A stretch of 64,000 nt of DNA. It comes from DASQEH01 sp035633755. Lineage in GTDB: Bacteria; Actinomycetota; Actinomycetes; Propionibacteriales; Nocardioidaceae. The DNA is taken from the NCBI GenBank assembly GCA_035633755.1, contig DASQEH010000031.1:1-64000 (forward strand). Reading direction: 5' to 3'. How positions within the stretch are numbered: the stretch's first letter is position 1; each line of letters begins with the position of its first letter. The notes below the pieces were generated by a model, which had not been told where the DNA came from, ran no database searches, and saw only the letters and a list, made by a program, of their open reading frames with translations. Positions 1-8,043 of the stretch are shown in pieces. The position numbers and the translations under genes are program-made.

Positions 1-299
1 AGCGGCATCCGGCCGGTACCCACCTGGAAGTCGACCGAGGCGGCGCCGACACCGACCAGCGACGGCCCGTAGTTGTAGGCCTCCTTCGTGAGCACTCCTT
101 CACCGTTGAGCCCATGGCAGGTGGCACAGCCGATGATGTAGAGCTGGCGGCCGGCCTCGATGAGCTCGGTGTCGGTCTTCGAGTCGGCGGCCTGTGCCGG
201 TCGAAGCGTCGAATAGGCGGCGCCGGCCATGACCAGGCCCAGCAGCACCACCATCAACCCGGCGAGCGGGTGCCGGCGTCGCCTCGACAGGAACTTCAC
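1..299 (-). CDS. qcrC: Cytochrome bc1 complex c-type cytochrome subunit QcrC (3' part outside window)
   Basis: Membrane-anchored cytochrome c of the actinobacterial bcc-aa3 supercomplex, passing electrons from menaquinol oxidation to the aa3 oxidase. The GTG start follows GGAAGAGG. Visible are a basic N-terminus (KFLSRRRRH), one hydrophobic segment at about residues 12-30, and a haem motif CATCH at residues 58-62. Family members have two haem domains; only the first is in the window because the gene runs off the left edge. It lies 18 bases behind ctaE in the same direction, the usual ctaE-qcrCAB order. Identification is from the motif and this context. Confidence 0.92.
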   Translation of the reverse strand, partial: MKFLSRRRRHPLAGLMVVLLGLVMAGAAYSTLRPAQAADSKTDTELIEAGRQLYIIGCATCHGLNGEGVLTKEAYNYGPSLVGVGAASVDFQVGTGRMP

Positions 300-317
300 G
301 GATACCTCTTCCGGTCG

Positions 318-956
318 CTACTTCAACAGATAGATGGTGGCGAACAGGCCGATCCACACCACGTCGACGAAGTGCCAGTAGTACGACACGACGATGGCGG
401 TGACCGCCTGCTCATGGGTGAAGGTCCGAGCCATGTACGTCCGGCCAAGGACGAACAGGAAGGCGATGAGACCTCCGGTGACGTGGATACCGTGGAATCC
501 CGTGGTCAGGTAGAAGATCGAGCCGTAGGCCGACGACGGAATCGTGACGTTCTCAGAGATGAGCGCGGCGTACTCGTAGACCTGGCCTCCGATGAAGAAC
601 GCGCCCATGATGTAGGTCAGCACGAACCATTCGCGCAGGCCCCACTTGCCGACCTGGAACACTCCGCCTGTCCGCCCCACCTGACCTCGCTCAGCGGCGA
701 ACACGCCGAGTTGGCAGGTGACGGAGCTGAGAACCAGCACCGTGGTGTTGAAGGAGGCGAACGGGACGTTGAGCTTCAACGTCTCCTGCGCCCACAGGTC
801 CGGCACCACGGCGCGCAAGGTGAAGTAGGCGGCGAACAGCGCGGCGAAGAACATCAGCTCACTGGCAAGCCACACGATCGTGCCGACACTGACCATGCTC
901 GGGCGGTCGTGCTGGCCGTAGAGGCGCGAGGCCGGAATCGCAGTCGAGGTCGCCAC
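318..956 (-). CDS. ctaE: Cytochrome c oxidase subunit III (aa3 type)
   Basis: Subunit III of the haem-copper terminal oxidase, an integral membrane protein of the respiratory chain. The 212-residue product starts VATSTAIPASRL and carries the typical block MVSVGTIVWLASELMFFAAL, then several more helices with GFHGIHVTGG near the C-terminus. The reading frame is open to 1085, but homologues begin near GTG 956. A CATAAT box at 963-968 lies 6 bases upstream of that GTG, which suggests a leaderless transcript; GTG 962 or ATG 977 are alternatives. It is followed by qcrC and divergent from the CtaG-like gene. Confidence 0.94.
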   Translation of the reverse strand: MATSTAIPASRLYGQHDRPSMVSVGTIVWLASELMFFAALFAAYFTLRAVVPDLWAQETLKLNVPFASFNTTVLVLSSVTCQLGVFAAERGQVGRTGGVFQVGKWGLREWFVLTYIMGAFFIGGQVYEYAALISENVTIPSSAYGSIFYLTTGFHGIHVTGGLIAFLFVLGRTYMARTFTHEQAVTAIVVSYYWHFVDVVWIGLFATIYLLK

Positions 957-962
957 CCGCAC

Positions 963-968
963 ATTATG
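963..968 (-). promoter_or_regulatory. Putative -10 box of ctaE
   Basis: CATAAT on the minus strand lies 6 bases before GTG 956, the distance expected for a leaderless actinobacterial mRNA. I see no clear -35 hexamer, so this rests on the -10 match and spacing only. Confidence 0.4.
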
Positions 969-1069
969 TCGGTACATCCCCGGACCGGCACGGCGACCCC
1001 CCGCCGATATCGATGCATCGCAGCGGACGCGAGCAACGAGCTCACCATCCGGTCCGTAGAGTTCGCCGT

Positions 1070-2056
1070 GTGAGTACCTGGGCACACGTCGGCGACGGCG
1101 ACTCGGTGCCCGCCATCAGTGTCTCGAACGTCTTCACGACGTGGGTCTTCGAGCCGCTCGCGCTGTCGGCCATCCTCGCGACCGGGCTGCTGTACGGCGC
1201 CGGCATCGTCGTGCTGAGGCGACGGGGCGACTCATGGCCGGTGGGCCGGAGTGCCAGCTTCTTTCTCGGGGGCCTGGGCGCGCTCGTAGTGGCGACCTCC
1301 TCGTCGCTGGCTGCTTACGACCAGGTGCTGCTGAGCATGCACATGGTGCAGCACATGGTTCTGTCGATGGTCGCGCCGATCTTCCTGGCGCTCGGGTCGC
1401 CGGTCACGCTGGCCCTGCGGACCCTGCCGGCGTCGCCGCGGGCGGTGCTGCTGAAGCTGCTGCACAGCCGGTTCGTCGCAGTCCTGGCCTTCGCCCCGGT
1501 GGCGTTCACGCTGTTCATCGTCAGCCCCTGGGTCTTGTACTTCTCCGGGTTGTACGAGGCCACGCTCAGCTCGGCGGTCCTGCACGATCTGCTTCACGTG
1601 CATTTCGTGATCGTCGGCTGCCTGTTCTTCTGGCCGCTTCTGGGGCTCGACCCGGTGCCGGGGCGGGTGGCCTACCCCTTCCGGCTGCTGACGGTGTTCG
1701 CCACGTTGCCTTTTCACGCTTTCCTCGGCGTCACCATCATGGCGATGGAGACCGTGATCGCCGCCGACTGGTACCTCAGCTTGGACAGGCACTGGCCGCC
1801 GAGCCCTCTCGAGGACCAGGGCATCGCTGGCGGCATCCTCTGGGGCTCCGGCGACCTGGTGGGCTCCGTCATCTTCGCCGTGCTCTTCGTCCAGTGGATC
1901 CGTGAGAGTGCTCGAGAGGCGGCCCGCGAGGACCGTCGACTGGACCGGGCCGAGCGCGCACGCGCCGGTCCAGCGCCTGAGCAAGCCACGGTGCACGGGA
2001 CCGCTCGGATGAGCGGCTCGGCACCAGGGAGCAGCGACGGCGCCGACAGCCGGTAG
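1070..2056 (+). CDS. CtaG-like cytochrome c oxidase assembly protein (caa3_CtaG family)
   Basis: Polytopic membrane protein of the caa3_CtaG family (PF09678), linked to maturation of the copper centre of cytochrome oxidase. The 328 residues contain about seven hydrophobic segments. A histidine/methionine-rich loop LLSMHMVQHMVLSMVAPIF, the family hallmark and probable copper-ligand region, is followed by later histidines in VLHDLLHVHFVIVG. The C-terminus is a charged, low-complexity tail. GTG 1070 was chosen because the sequence upstream of it lacks family character; TTG or ATG starts further upstream are open. It is divergent from ctaE, which supports a role in oxidase assembly. Exact biochemical role is inferred. 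Confidence 0.85.
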   Translation: MSTWAHVGDGDSVPAISVSNVFTTWVFEPLALSAILATGLLYGAGIVVLRRRGDSWPVGRSASFFLGGLGALVVATSSSLAAYDQVLLSMHMVQHMVLSMVAPIFLALGSPVTLALRTLPASPRAVLLKLLHSRFVAVLAFAPVAFTLFIVSPWVLYFSGLYEATLSSAVLHDLLHVHFVIVGCLFFWPLLGLDPVPGRVAYPFRLLTVFATLPFHAFLGVTIMAMETVIAADWYLSLDRHWPPSPLEDQGIAGGILWGSGDLVGSVIFAVLFVQWIRESAREAAREDRRLDRAERARAGPAPEQATVHGTARMSGSAPGSSDGADSR

Positions 2057-2097
2057 CATCGCGCGCAACAGCCGTCTAGGTACGAGGCAGGTCAGCA

Positions 2098-2490
2098 GTG
2101 AGAGTCCTGGTGTACAGCAGCGACGTGCACACCAGAGTCGCCGTCATGCAGGCTCTCGGCCCGCGCCCGCATCCCGACCTGGACGAGCTCGAGTACGTCG
2201 AGTGCGCGACCGAGCCGGTCGTGATCCGCACCATGGACGCCGGCGGAATCGACCTGGCAATCCTGGACGGCGAGGCGTCGCCTGCCGGAGGCATCGGCAT
2301 CGCTCGCCAGCTCAAGGACGAGATCTACCGGTGCCCACCGCTTCTTGTGCTGACCGGGCGTGCGGAAGATGGCTGGCTGGCGACCTGGTCTCGTGCCGAC
2401 GCGGTCGCGAGCCATCCGATCGAGCCGCTGGCTCTGGCGGAGACCGTCGTGCGCCTGCTGCGCTCGCGCACCGATGTCGCGACGACCTGA
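2098..2490 (+). CDS. Degenerate response-regulator receiver-like protein
   Basis: A 130-residue single-domain protein with the receiver fold pattern: a first strand MRVLVYSS, a phosphoacceptor-like Asp57 in LAILDGEAS, and a fourth strand CPPLLVLTGR. Two signature features are missing. The acidic pair after strand 1 is reduced to a single Asp9, and the conserved Lys before Pro is replaced in ASHPIEP. It therefore probably does not undergo classical Asp phosphorylation. There is no output domain. It starts with GTG and sits 42 bases after the CtaG-like gene and just before trpD. Function unknown. Confidence 0.7.
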   Translation: MRVLVYSSDVHTRVAVMQALGPRPHPDLDELEYVECATEPVVIRTMDAGGIDLAILDGEASPAGGIGIARQLKDEIYRCPPLLVLTGRAEDGWLATWSRADAVASHPIEPLALAETVVRLLRSRTDVATT

Positions 2491-2514
2491 CGCCCGCGCT
2501 TCGCGCCGTAGGGT
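2487..2514 (+). promoter_or_regulatory. Putative trpD promoter (leaderless)
   Basis: CTGACG (2487-2492) and TAGGGT (2509-2514) are separated by 16 bases. The -10 box ends 6 bases before ATG 2521, so transcription would begin at or next to the start codon. It overlaps the stop of the preceding gene. Confidence 0.45.
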
Positions 2515-2520
2515 CGTGCG

Positions 2521-3561
2521 ATGAGCCAGCCGCCGCCCTCCTGGCCACGGGTGTTGTCGCGGCTGATCGCCGGGGAGGACCTCGAAGCGGGCGAGACGGG
2601 CTGGGCCATGCGTCAGATTCTCGCCGGTGAGGCGACGCCCGCGCAGATCGCCGGATTCGCGGTGGCCCTGCGGAGCAAGGGCGAGACCGTCGACGAGGTG
2701 GAGGGCCTCGTCGCCACGATGTACGAGTTCGCGGCGCCGCTGTCCTGGTCCGAGCGGGCCGTCGACATCGTCGGGACAGGAGGCGACCGGTCAGGGACGG
2801 TCAACATCTCGACGATGGCGGCGATCGTCACCGCTGGCGCCGGCGTCCCCGTCGTCAAGCACGGTAACCGCGCTGCCTCGTCGAACTGCGGGTCGGCCGA
2901 CGTCCTGGAGGAGCTGGGCATCCGCCTCGATCTCCCTCCCGGCGCTGTCGCCGACGTGATGGCCGAAGTGGGTATCACCTTCTGCTTCGCTCCGGTGTTC
3001 CACAGCGCGCTGCGACACTCGGCAGTACCGAGGCGAGAGCTGGGCGTGGCAACGACCTTCAACTTCCTTGGGCCGCTGGCGAATCCTGCTCGCCCGGCAG
3101 CCCAGGCAGTGGGGGTGGCCGATCACCGGATGGCAGCCCTCATCGCCGATGTGCTGGGCCGTCGGCGAGTCGACGGGTTCGTCTTCCGCGGTGACGACGG
3201 TCTCGACGAGCTCACTACCACCACCACGTCGACGGTGTGGTCGATCGCCGGGGGCAAGGTCTGCGAGGAACGCTTCGATCCGGCTGATCTCGGGATAGCC
3301 GCCGCGTCGCCGCAGGATCTGCGCGGGGGCGACCGCGCCTTCAACGCAAAGGTGGCCCGGCAGGTCATCGGGGGCGAGCGAGGTCCGGTCAGAGACGCCG
3401 TCCTGGTCAACGCGGCGGCCGCCATCGCCGCCTACGACGTTCGCAGTGCACCCCTCCGCGAACGCCTGGCCAACGGCTTCGAGCGAGCTGCGGAGGCCGT
3501 CGACTCAGGTGCGGCCCAAGCAAAGCTTACGCAGTGGGTGGCATCCGTCGCTGCTTACTGA
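2521..3561 (+). CDS. trpD: Anthranilate phosphoribosyltransferase
   Basis: Transfers phosphoribose from PRPP to anthranilate, the second step of tryptophan synthesis. The 346 residues include the PRPP and Mg site GTGGDRSGTVNISTM, KHGNRAASSNCGSADVLE, and the anthranilate-site region FCFAPVFHSALRHSAVPR; all are canonical. Length is normal for the family. The gene stands apart from other trp genes, as is common in actinobacteria, and has its own leaderless-type promoter. It converges on the RAM-domain gene with 6 bases between the stops. Confidence 0.97.
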   Translation: MSQPPPSWPRVLSRLIAGEDLEAGETGWAMRQILAGEATPAQIAGFAVALRSKGETVDEVEGLVATMYEFAAPLSWSERAVDIVGTGGDRSGTVNISTMAAIVTAGAGVPVVKHGNRAASSNCGSADVLEELGIRLDLPPGAVADVMAEVGITFCFAPVFHSALRHSAVPRRELGVATTFNFLGPLANPARPAAQAVGVADHRMAALIADVLGRRRVDGFVFRGDDGLDELTTTTTSTVWSIAGGKVCEERFDPADLGIAAASPQDLRGGDRAFNAKVARQVIGGERGPVRDAVLVNAAAAIAAYDVRSAPLRERLANGFERAAEAVDSGAAQAKLTQWVASVAAY

Positions 3562-3567
3562 GTCCCG

Positions 3568-3849
3568 CTACTCGTCCACACCGAGGGAGAAGGCGGCTTC
3601 CAGATCATGGCGGGAGTAGGTACGAAACGCGATGTGGGTCTCGGTGGCGGCGATGCCCTTGATCTTGTTGATGCGGTCCGGCACCAGATCGGCGACTTCG
3701 TCGTGGTCGCGAACACGCAACAGGGCGATGAGGTCGATCTCACCGGTGACGGAGTACACCTCGCTCACCCGGTCGAGGGAGGCGACCTCTTGGGCGATCT
3801 CGGGGATGCGGGCCACATCGGCCTTGATGAAGACGATCGCTGTGATCAC
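3568..3849 (-). CDS. Stand-alone Lrp/AsnC ligand-binding (RAM) domain protein
   Basis: A 93-residue protein consisting only of the Lrp/AsnC effector-binding domain: VITAIVFIKADVARIPEIAQ, then VSEVYSVTGEIDLIALLRV, then a C-terminal ETHIAFRTYSRHDLEAAF. There is no helix-turn-helix. Stand-alone RAM proteins form oligomers that bind amino acids and may modulate full-length Lrp proteins. GTG 3849 is chosen because GGAGGC lies just upstream and homologues start at VITAIV. Convergent with trpD; an amino-acid sensing role is inferred. Confidence 0.85.
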   Translation of the reverse strand: MITAIVFIKADVARIPEIAQEVASLDRVSEVYSVTGEIDLIALLRVRDHDEVADLVPDRINKIKGIAATETHIAFRTYSRHDLEAAFSLGVDE

Positions 3850-3937
3850 GCTGCCTCCTCGGGGCTGGGCTTGCGGGCAGCCTATGCCGTCGGACTGAGC
3901 CACTGCATGAGACCGCTCATCGTGCCGAGCGGGACCC

Positions 3938-5725
3938 TCATCGCGCCGGGCGGGACAGGGTTGTCATCAGACGGGGCTGGTCGAAGGGTACGAGGGACTC
4001 TCGGGATGCGTCGATCGACTCCAGCAGGCCCCGCTGCGACTCGGCACCGTCGACAGGACAGGCCCACACCCCGTCGATATGGACCAGGCGAGTCCTTGGT
4101 TGTTCGAGCCACCTCAAGATCTTCTCGGACTCCTCGGTGGACGCCGCGGGTGCCGGCCCGGCACGCGGGACAACGGTCTCGGCGGCGGCTCGAAGCTCTG
4201 CAGTCCAGGCGCGTGCATCTGCACCGTGAGGTATCACTCCAGCAGCCGCCAGCCGGCCATGCCGGACGACGTGAACCTCCCAGCGGTCCGCGTCATTGCG
4301 GCGCGCACACACCATCTCCGAGCATGAGGTCAGTGCCCGAAGTCTCTGTGACCGGGCAGCGGCACGGACGAAGCTGACCATGCGGTTGCGATGAGCCATC
4401 GCCTCCTCGTAGCGCTCGGTCACCGAGAGCGTCGCCATCCGAGCGTTGATCGCGGACATGACGACTGCCGGACTCGCCTCGAGGCTGCGGCGCAGGTCTT
4501 CGACCGTCGCCGCGTAGACGCTGGACGGCACCGAGCCGTCGCAGGGCGACAGGCACCGGCCCATCTCAGCCAGGGCGCAAGGGCTGCGTCGAGGAGCCTT
4601 CGGCAGCCGGTCGGTGCACTGGCGGATCGGGAAGCTCTCGTGCAGGGCGGCCGCCGCCGACTCGGCTGTCTTGCGTGAGCGGAACGGGCCGAGATAGTCG
4701 GCTCCGTCATCGAGCACGTGCTTCACGAGGGACAGGCGTGGCCACGGCTCCACGGTCAGCTTGAGCCAGGTGACGCGCTCGGGGAACTTCGAGCGTCGGT
4801 TGTAGCGAGGCTTGTGCTCGGCGATCAGACGAAGCTCGCGCACCTCGGCCTCGAGGGCCGTGGCGCACACGATGCCGTCCACCCTGCCGGCGATCCCCAC
4901 CATCTCGCCCATGCGCGACCGGGTCTCGCTCGCCGTGAAGTAGCTGCGCACCCGCACGCGCAGGTCCTTCGACGTACCGACGTAGAGGACCCGGCCGGAG
5001 TCGTCGCGAAAGAGGTAGACCCCTGGTGCGTGCGGAAGTGCCTCCGCCAGGTGGCGCTTCTGGCGCTGGGCCGGCGTGACGCGCGACGAGAACGTCTGCA
5101 GCTCCTCGATCGTCTGCACGCCCAGGTTGCCCAGACGCTCCATCAGGCCGTGGAGGACGTCGACGGTGGCGCGTGCGTCGGACAGCGCACGGTGGTTCGG
5201 CGTCGTGGTGGCACGGAACAGCCGAGCAAGCGACGACAGCTTGCAGTTCGGTACGTCGTCGCGGGTCACCACGCAGCGGGCGAGCCGGGCGGTGTCGAGA
5301 ACCTCGAAGCGCGGCCAGGGAACGCCCATCCGCTCGGCGTAGTGCCGCAGGAATCCGACGTCGAAGGGCGCGTTGTGAGCGACCAGCACGCTGCCGCGGG
5401 CGAACTCGAGGAACGCCGGAAGAGCAGATTCGATCGGTGGAGCGCTCGCAACCATCAGGTCAGTGATGCCTGTCAACACGGAGATGAAGGGGGGAATGGC
5501 CTGGGTGGGATTCACCAGGGTCTGGAACTCGCCGAGCACCTCGCCCGCCCGCACCTTGACAGCGCCGATCTCGGTGATGGCCGAACCTGCGGCGGCGGAT
5601 CCACCGGTGGTCTCGAGATCCACCACGACGAAGGTGAGCTCACGCAGCGGCCGGCCCAGCTCGTCGAAGGTGGCTTGGACGCCGCGGGCTGACGAAACGG
5701 GTGCCGCGGCGAGCAGACTGCTCAT
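3938..5725 (-). CDS. DEDDh 3'-5' exonuclease fused to UvrC-like GIY-YIG nuclease
   Basis: A 595-residue fusion. Residues about 25-200 are a DnaQ-type proofreading exonuclease with all three motifs: VVVDLETTGG, VAHNAPFDVGFL and HRALSDARATVDVL. Residues about 230-310 form a GIY-YIG domain (PGVYLFRDDSGRVLYVGTS), followed by a UvrC-like middle region with CALAEMGRCLSPCDG. It lacks the UvrC C-terminal RNase H-like and HhH domains, so it resembles Cho plus an exonuclease. ATG 5725 starts the conserved protein; upstream codons look non-coding. Probably acts in DNA repair, incising 3' of a lesion and trimming. Confidence 0.9.
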   Translation of the reverse strand: MSSLLAAAPVSSARGVQATFDELGRPLRELTFVVVDLETTGGSAAAGSAITEIGAVKVRAGEVLGEFQTLVNPTQAIPPFISVLTGITDLMVASAPPIESALPAFLEFARGSVLVAHNAPFDVGFLRHYAERMGVPWPRFEVLDTARLARCVVTRDDVPNCKLSSLARLFRATTTPNHRALSDARATVDVLHGLMERLGNLGVQTIEELQTFSSRVTPAQRQKRHLAEALPHAPGVYLFRDDSGRVLYVGTSKDLRVRVRSYFTASETRSRMGEMVGIAGRVDGIVCATALEAEVRELRLIAEHKPRYNRRSKFPERVTWLKLTVEPWPRLSLVKHVLDDGADYLGPFRSRKTAESAAAALHESFPIRQCTDRLPKAPRRSPCALAEMGRCLSPCDGSVPSSVYAATVEDLRRSLEASPAVVMSAINARMATLSVTERYEEAMAHRNRMVSFVRAAARSQRLRALTSCSEMVCARRNDADRWEVHVVRHGRLAAAGVIPHGADARAWTAELRAAAETVVPRAGPAPAASTEESEKILRWLEQPRTRLVHIDGVWACPVDGAESQRGLLESIDASRESLVPFDQPRLMTTLSRPAR

Positions 5726-5862
5726 GGTCTGAACGCTAAGTCGCCCCACCGACAGAACCGGGGTGCCGCGCCCCAATCCGGTGCACGCGCACTGCGCCTA
5801 CCGTCCTCCGCGGCGTGTCCACCCTAAACTGGCAATATGTCCGTGTCCGGGAAGTGCCGACG

Positions 5863-6135
5863 ATGACCGCGGAGCACACCGACCCGCTCCCGCCAGTGCC
5901 GTCGATTCCGGATGCCCGTCACCGCTGGAGGTGTGGGGGCTGTGGCAACCTCACCAGGTTCGATGTCGTCCGTGCCGCCCGTACGCAGGAGTTCTGGCAT
6001 CTCGACCTGGCTGGCGAGGCGAGCATCGAGGAGTCCATGCCGCTCAGCGAGGACATCGTGTCGGTCAGCTGCCGCTGGTGCGGGCGAGCAGACCAGGTCC
6101 AGGTCGTGCCGAGGCCGGGCGCTGACCTTCCATGA
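5863..6135 (+). CDS. Small zinc-ribbon protein
   Basis: A 90-residue protein with two CxxC pairs, WRCGGCGNLTRFDV and SCRWCGRADQV, spaced like a zinc ribbon around an acidic middle part. No catalytic domain is visible. ATG 5863 is preferred; an in-frame GTG at 5815 would add 16 residues. Its TGA overlaps the ATG of the next gene (ATGA), so the two are probably translationally coupled. The partner carries an NYN nuclease-like domain, which makes nucleic-acid or RNA handling a reasonable guess. Confidence 0.75.
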   Translation: MTAEHTDPLPPVPSIPDARHRWRCGGCGNLTRFDVVRAARTQEFWHLDLAGEASIEESMPLSEDIVSVSCRWCGRADQVQVVPRPGADLP

Positions 6136-7448
6136 CCTCCGCTGGCGATCCGGTGCGCGTCTCGGACCTACCCGCACGGGTCCGAGCCAAGGTGATCGCC
6201 CTGGCCTCGCAGGGGATCACAAAGATGCCGAAGGCGCAGGTGCCTGCTCCGCTGCGTAAGAGTGTCGGCTTCGCTCCGGCGAAGCGGGCGAAGCTGGTGG
6301 GACCGCAGATCGCGGCTGCGGTGGAGCTCGACGAGGACTTCCGCGAACACCTGGCTACTCAGGTGCGGGCACTGGTCCCCGATCTCGTGGCCGAGATCGA
6401 AGCGGGTCCACCCGGACCGGACGCCTCTCTCGTGGAGTGCGCCGCGGCCGCCTTCATCATGAGGACCGACGGCTGGGCAGACATCCTCGAGTCGAGCCGG
6501 GTGGTCGCCGATCAGCAGGCCGCCTCCGACACGGCACTGGTGGAGACCGTGGATCGGTTGACCGCGGCGCTCGCGTCCTCGCGGGCCGAAGCCAAGCAGA
6601 CCCGTACTCGGCTACGGACGCAGATCGAGGCGCTCAAAGCCGACAACGCGCAGCTGAGGCGTAATCTGGGCCATAGTCGGGTTCAGCTGAGAGAGGCGAC
6701 GGCTCGCGCCGACGAGGCCACGGCGGCGGCAGCGGCCGAAGTCGCCCAAGCGGCTGAGGCGTCGCGTGCCTTCGAGGCAGAAGCGCGGCGGTTGCGCGCC
6801 AAGGTCGCTGAGCTGGAGGGCCAGCACACGTCGGCGCGGCGGGCTCTGCGCGATGACCGCGAGGCTGAGGTCATGCGGCTGCGTCTGCTGCTGGACACCA
6901 TGGTGGACGCAGTGTCGGGCCTGCGTCGTGAGCTAGCCCTACCACCGTCAGACCTGCTGCCGGCCGACACCGTCACCGCTCTCGAGCCGGGCTCGGACTC
7001 CTTGGTCGCTGGCGTCGGTCGGGCTCTGCTGGACGACGACCCTTCTCTGCTGCGTCGATTGCTCGAGTTGCCGAAGGTGCACCTCATCATCGACGGGTAC
7101 AACGTCTCGAAGACCGCCTGGCCGACCGCTCCCCTCGACCAGCAACGGGAGCGCCTCGCCACCGGAGTGGCTGCCGTGGTGGCCGGGAAAGGTGTCGAGA
7201 CGACCGTTGTGTTCGACGGAGCAGAGCTCGTGCATCCCCCCGTGATGGCGTCTCGTCGCTCTCTGCGTGTCCGGTTCAGCCCTGCGGGCGTCATCGCTGA
7301 CGATGTGATCCGTCAGCTTGTGGAGGCCGAGCCCAGCGGGAGGCCCGTCGTGGTGATCACCACCGATCGCGAGCTGGCGACCAGCGTCACGAAGAAGGGC
7401 GCGAGGGCGGTGGCTTCCATGGCCCTGGTCCGTGCCATGGGCGTCTGA
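6132..7448 (+). CDS. NYN-domain RNA-binding/nuclease-like protein with coiled coil
   Basis: A 438-residue protein. Residues 1-140 are a conserved helical region (VRVSDLPARVRAKVIALAS). About 140-250 is a long charged coiled coil rich in A, E, R and Q. From about 316 there is a YacP-like NYN domain with VHLIIDGYNVSKTAWP, TTVVFDGAELV and VVVITTDRELATSVTKKGA; the acidic residues expected for a PIN/NYN metal site are present. YacP relatives process RNA. Overlaps the zinc-ribbon gene by 4 bases. Cellular target unknown. Confidence 0.85.
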   Translation: MTSAGDPVRVSDLPARVRAKVIALASQGITKMPKAQVPAPLRKSVGFAPAKRAKLVGPQIAAAVELDEDFREHLATQVRALVPDLVAEIEAGPPGPDASLVECAAAAFIMRTDGWADILESSRVVADQQAASDTALVETVDRLTAALASSRAEAKQTRTRLRTQIEALKADNAQLRRNLGHSRVQLREATARADEATAAAAAEVAQAAEASRAFEAEARRLRAKVAELEGQHTSARRALRDDREAEVMRLRLLLDTMVDAVSGLRRELALPPSDLLPADTVTALEPGSDSLVAGVGRALLDDDPSLLRRLLELPKVHLIIDGYNVSKTAWPTAPLDQQRERLATGVAAVVAGKGVETTVVFDGAELVHPPVMASRRSLRVRFSPAGVIADDVIRQLVEAEPSGRPVVVITTDRELATSVTKKGARAVASMALVRAMGV

Positions 7449-7544
7449 GGACGAGTGCCCACACTCTCGACGGAAAGTGTCGGAGGGGTGTCCTAGCGTC
7501 GAGTCAAGTGTCCAGTAGGGCGCACTCGAACGACGGAGGTCACG

Positions 7545-7874
7545 ATGACGCCTGATGCCTACCTCAGCAGAGGTGCGCCAAGCAACCCCCCCGTGCGCGG
7601 CGCACCGGCCGCGTCGGCCAGCTGGCCGGAGCTGACGACATCCGCCGACGTCCCGGTGTTGCACGACCCAGTGGTGATCGACTGCGACTCCTGCTCGGTG
7701 CGCGGTCACGGATGCGGGGACTGCATGGTCACTGTGCTTCTCGGTGGTCCTCCGGCCGGCGTTGCGCTCGACGACGAGGAGCGCCGGGCAATCGAAGTCT
7801 TGTCAGCGGCCGGTCTGATTCCCCCGCTGAGGATGGTTCACCCCGTCGACTCGTTGACGATTCCTGACGACTGA
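7545..7874 (+). CDS. Conserved small Cys-rich hypothetical protein
   Basis: A 109-residue protein with no recognised enzyme domain. Its core VVIDCDSCSVRGHGCGDCMV contains CxxC-x6-CxxC, a plausible zinc or iron-sulfur site, followed by an acidic C-terminus ending PVDSLTIPDD. ATG 7545 follows GGAGG at 6 bases. It precedes an NlpC/P60 hydrolase gene by 169 bases. The upstream gap (7449-7544) holds an imperfect inverted repeat ACACT/AGTGT and TAG-type -10-like boxes, but no clear promoter. Function unknown. Confidence 0.7.
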   Translation: MTPDAYLSRGAPSNPPVRGAPAASASWPELTTSADVPVLHDPVVIDCDSCSVRGHGCGDCMVTVLLGGPPAGVALDDEERRAIEVLSAAGLIPPLRMVHPVDSLTIPDD

Positions 7875-8043
7875 TGGCCCGAAGTGCGGGAGGGTTCGAG
7901 TTGGTGGCTGTGGGCTCCATCGTTAGGGTGGGCCGTTGTTCCCGTCCGAAGTGGGTCAACCGACCATCACGCGGGAGCTCCGCCACCGCGGCCGGCGAAA
8001 CGGCTGCCACGCATGGCGTCTGCACGAAGGAGACCCTCGACTC

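Noticed and set aside
7875..8043. Possible c-di-AMP (ydaO) riboswitch before the NlpC/P60 gene
   Set aside because: Such genes often have one in actinobacteria, but I could not find the conserved ydaO blocks or a convincing fold; the GC-rich stretch here matches too weakly.
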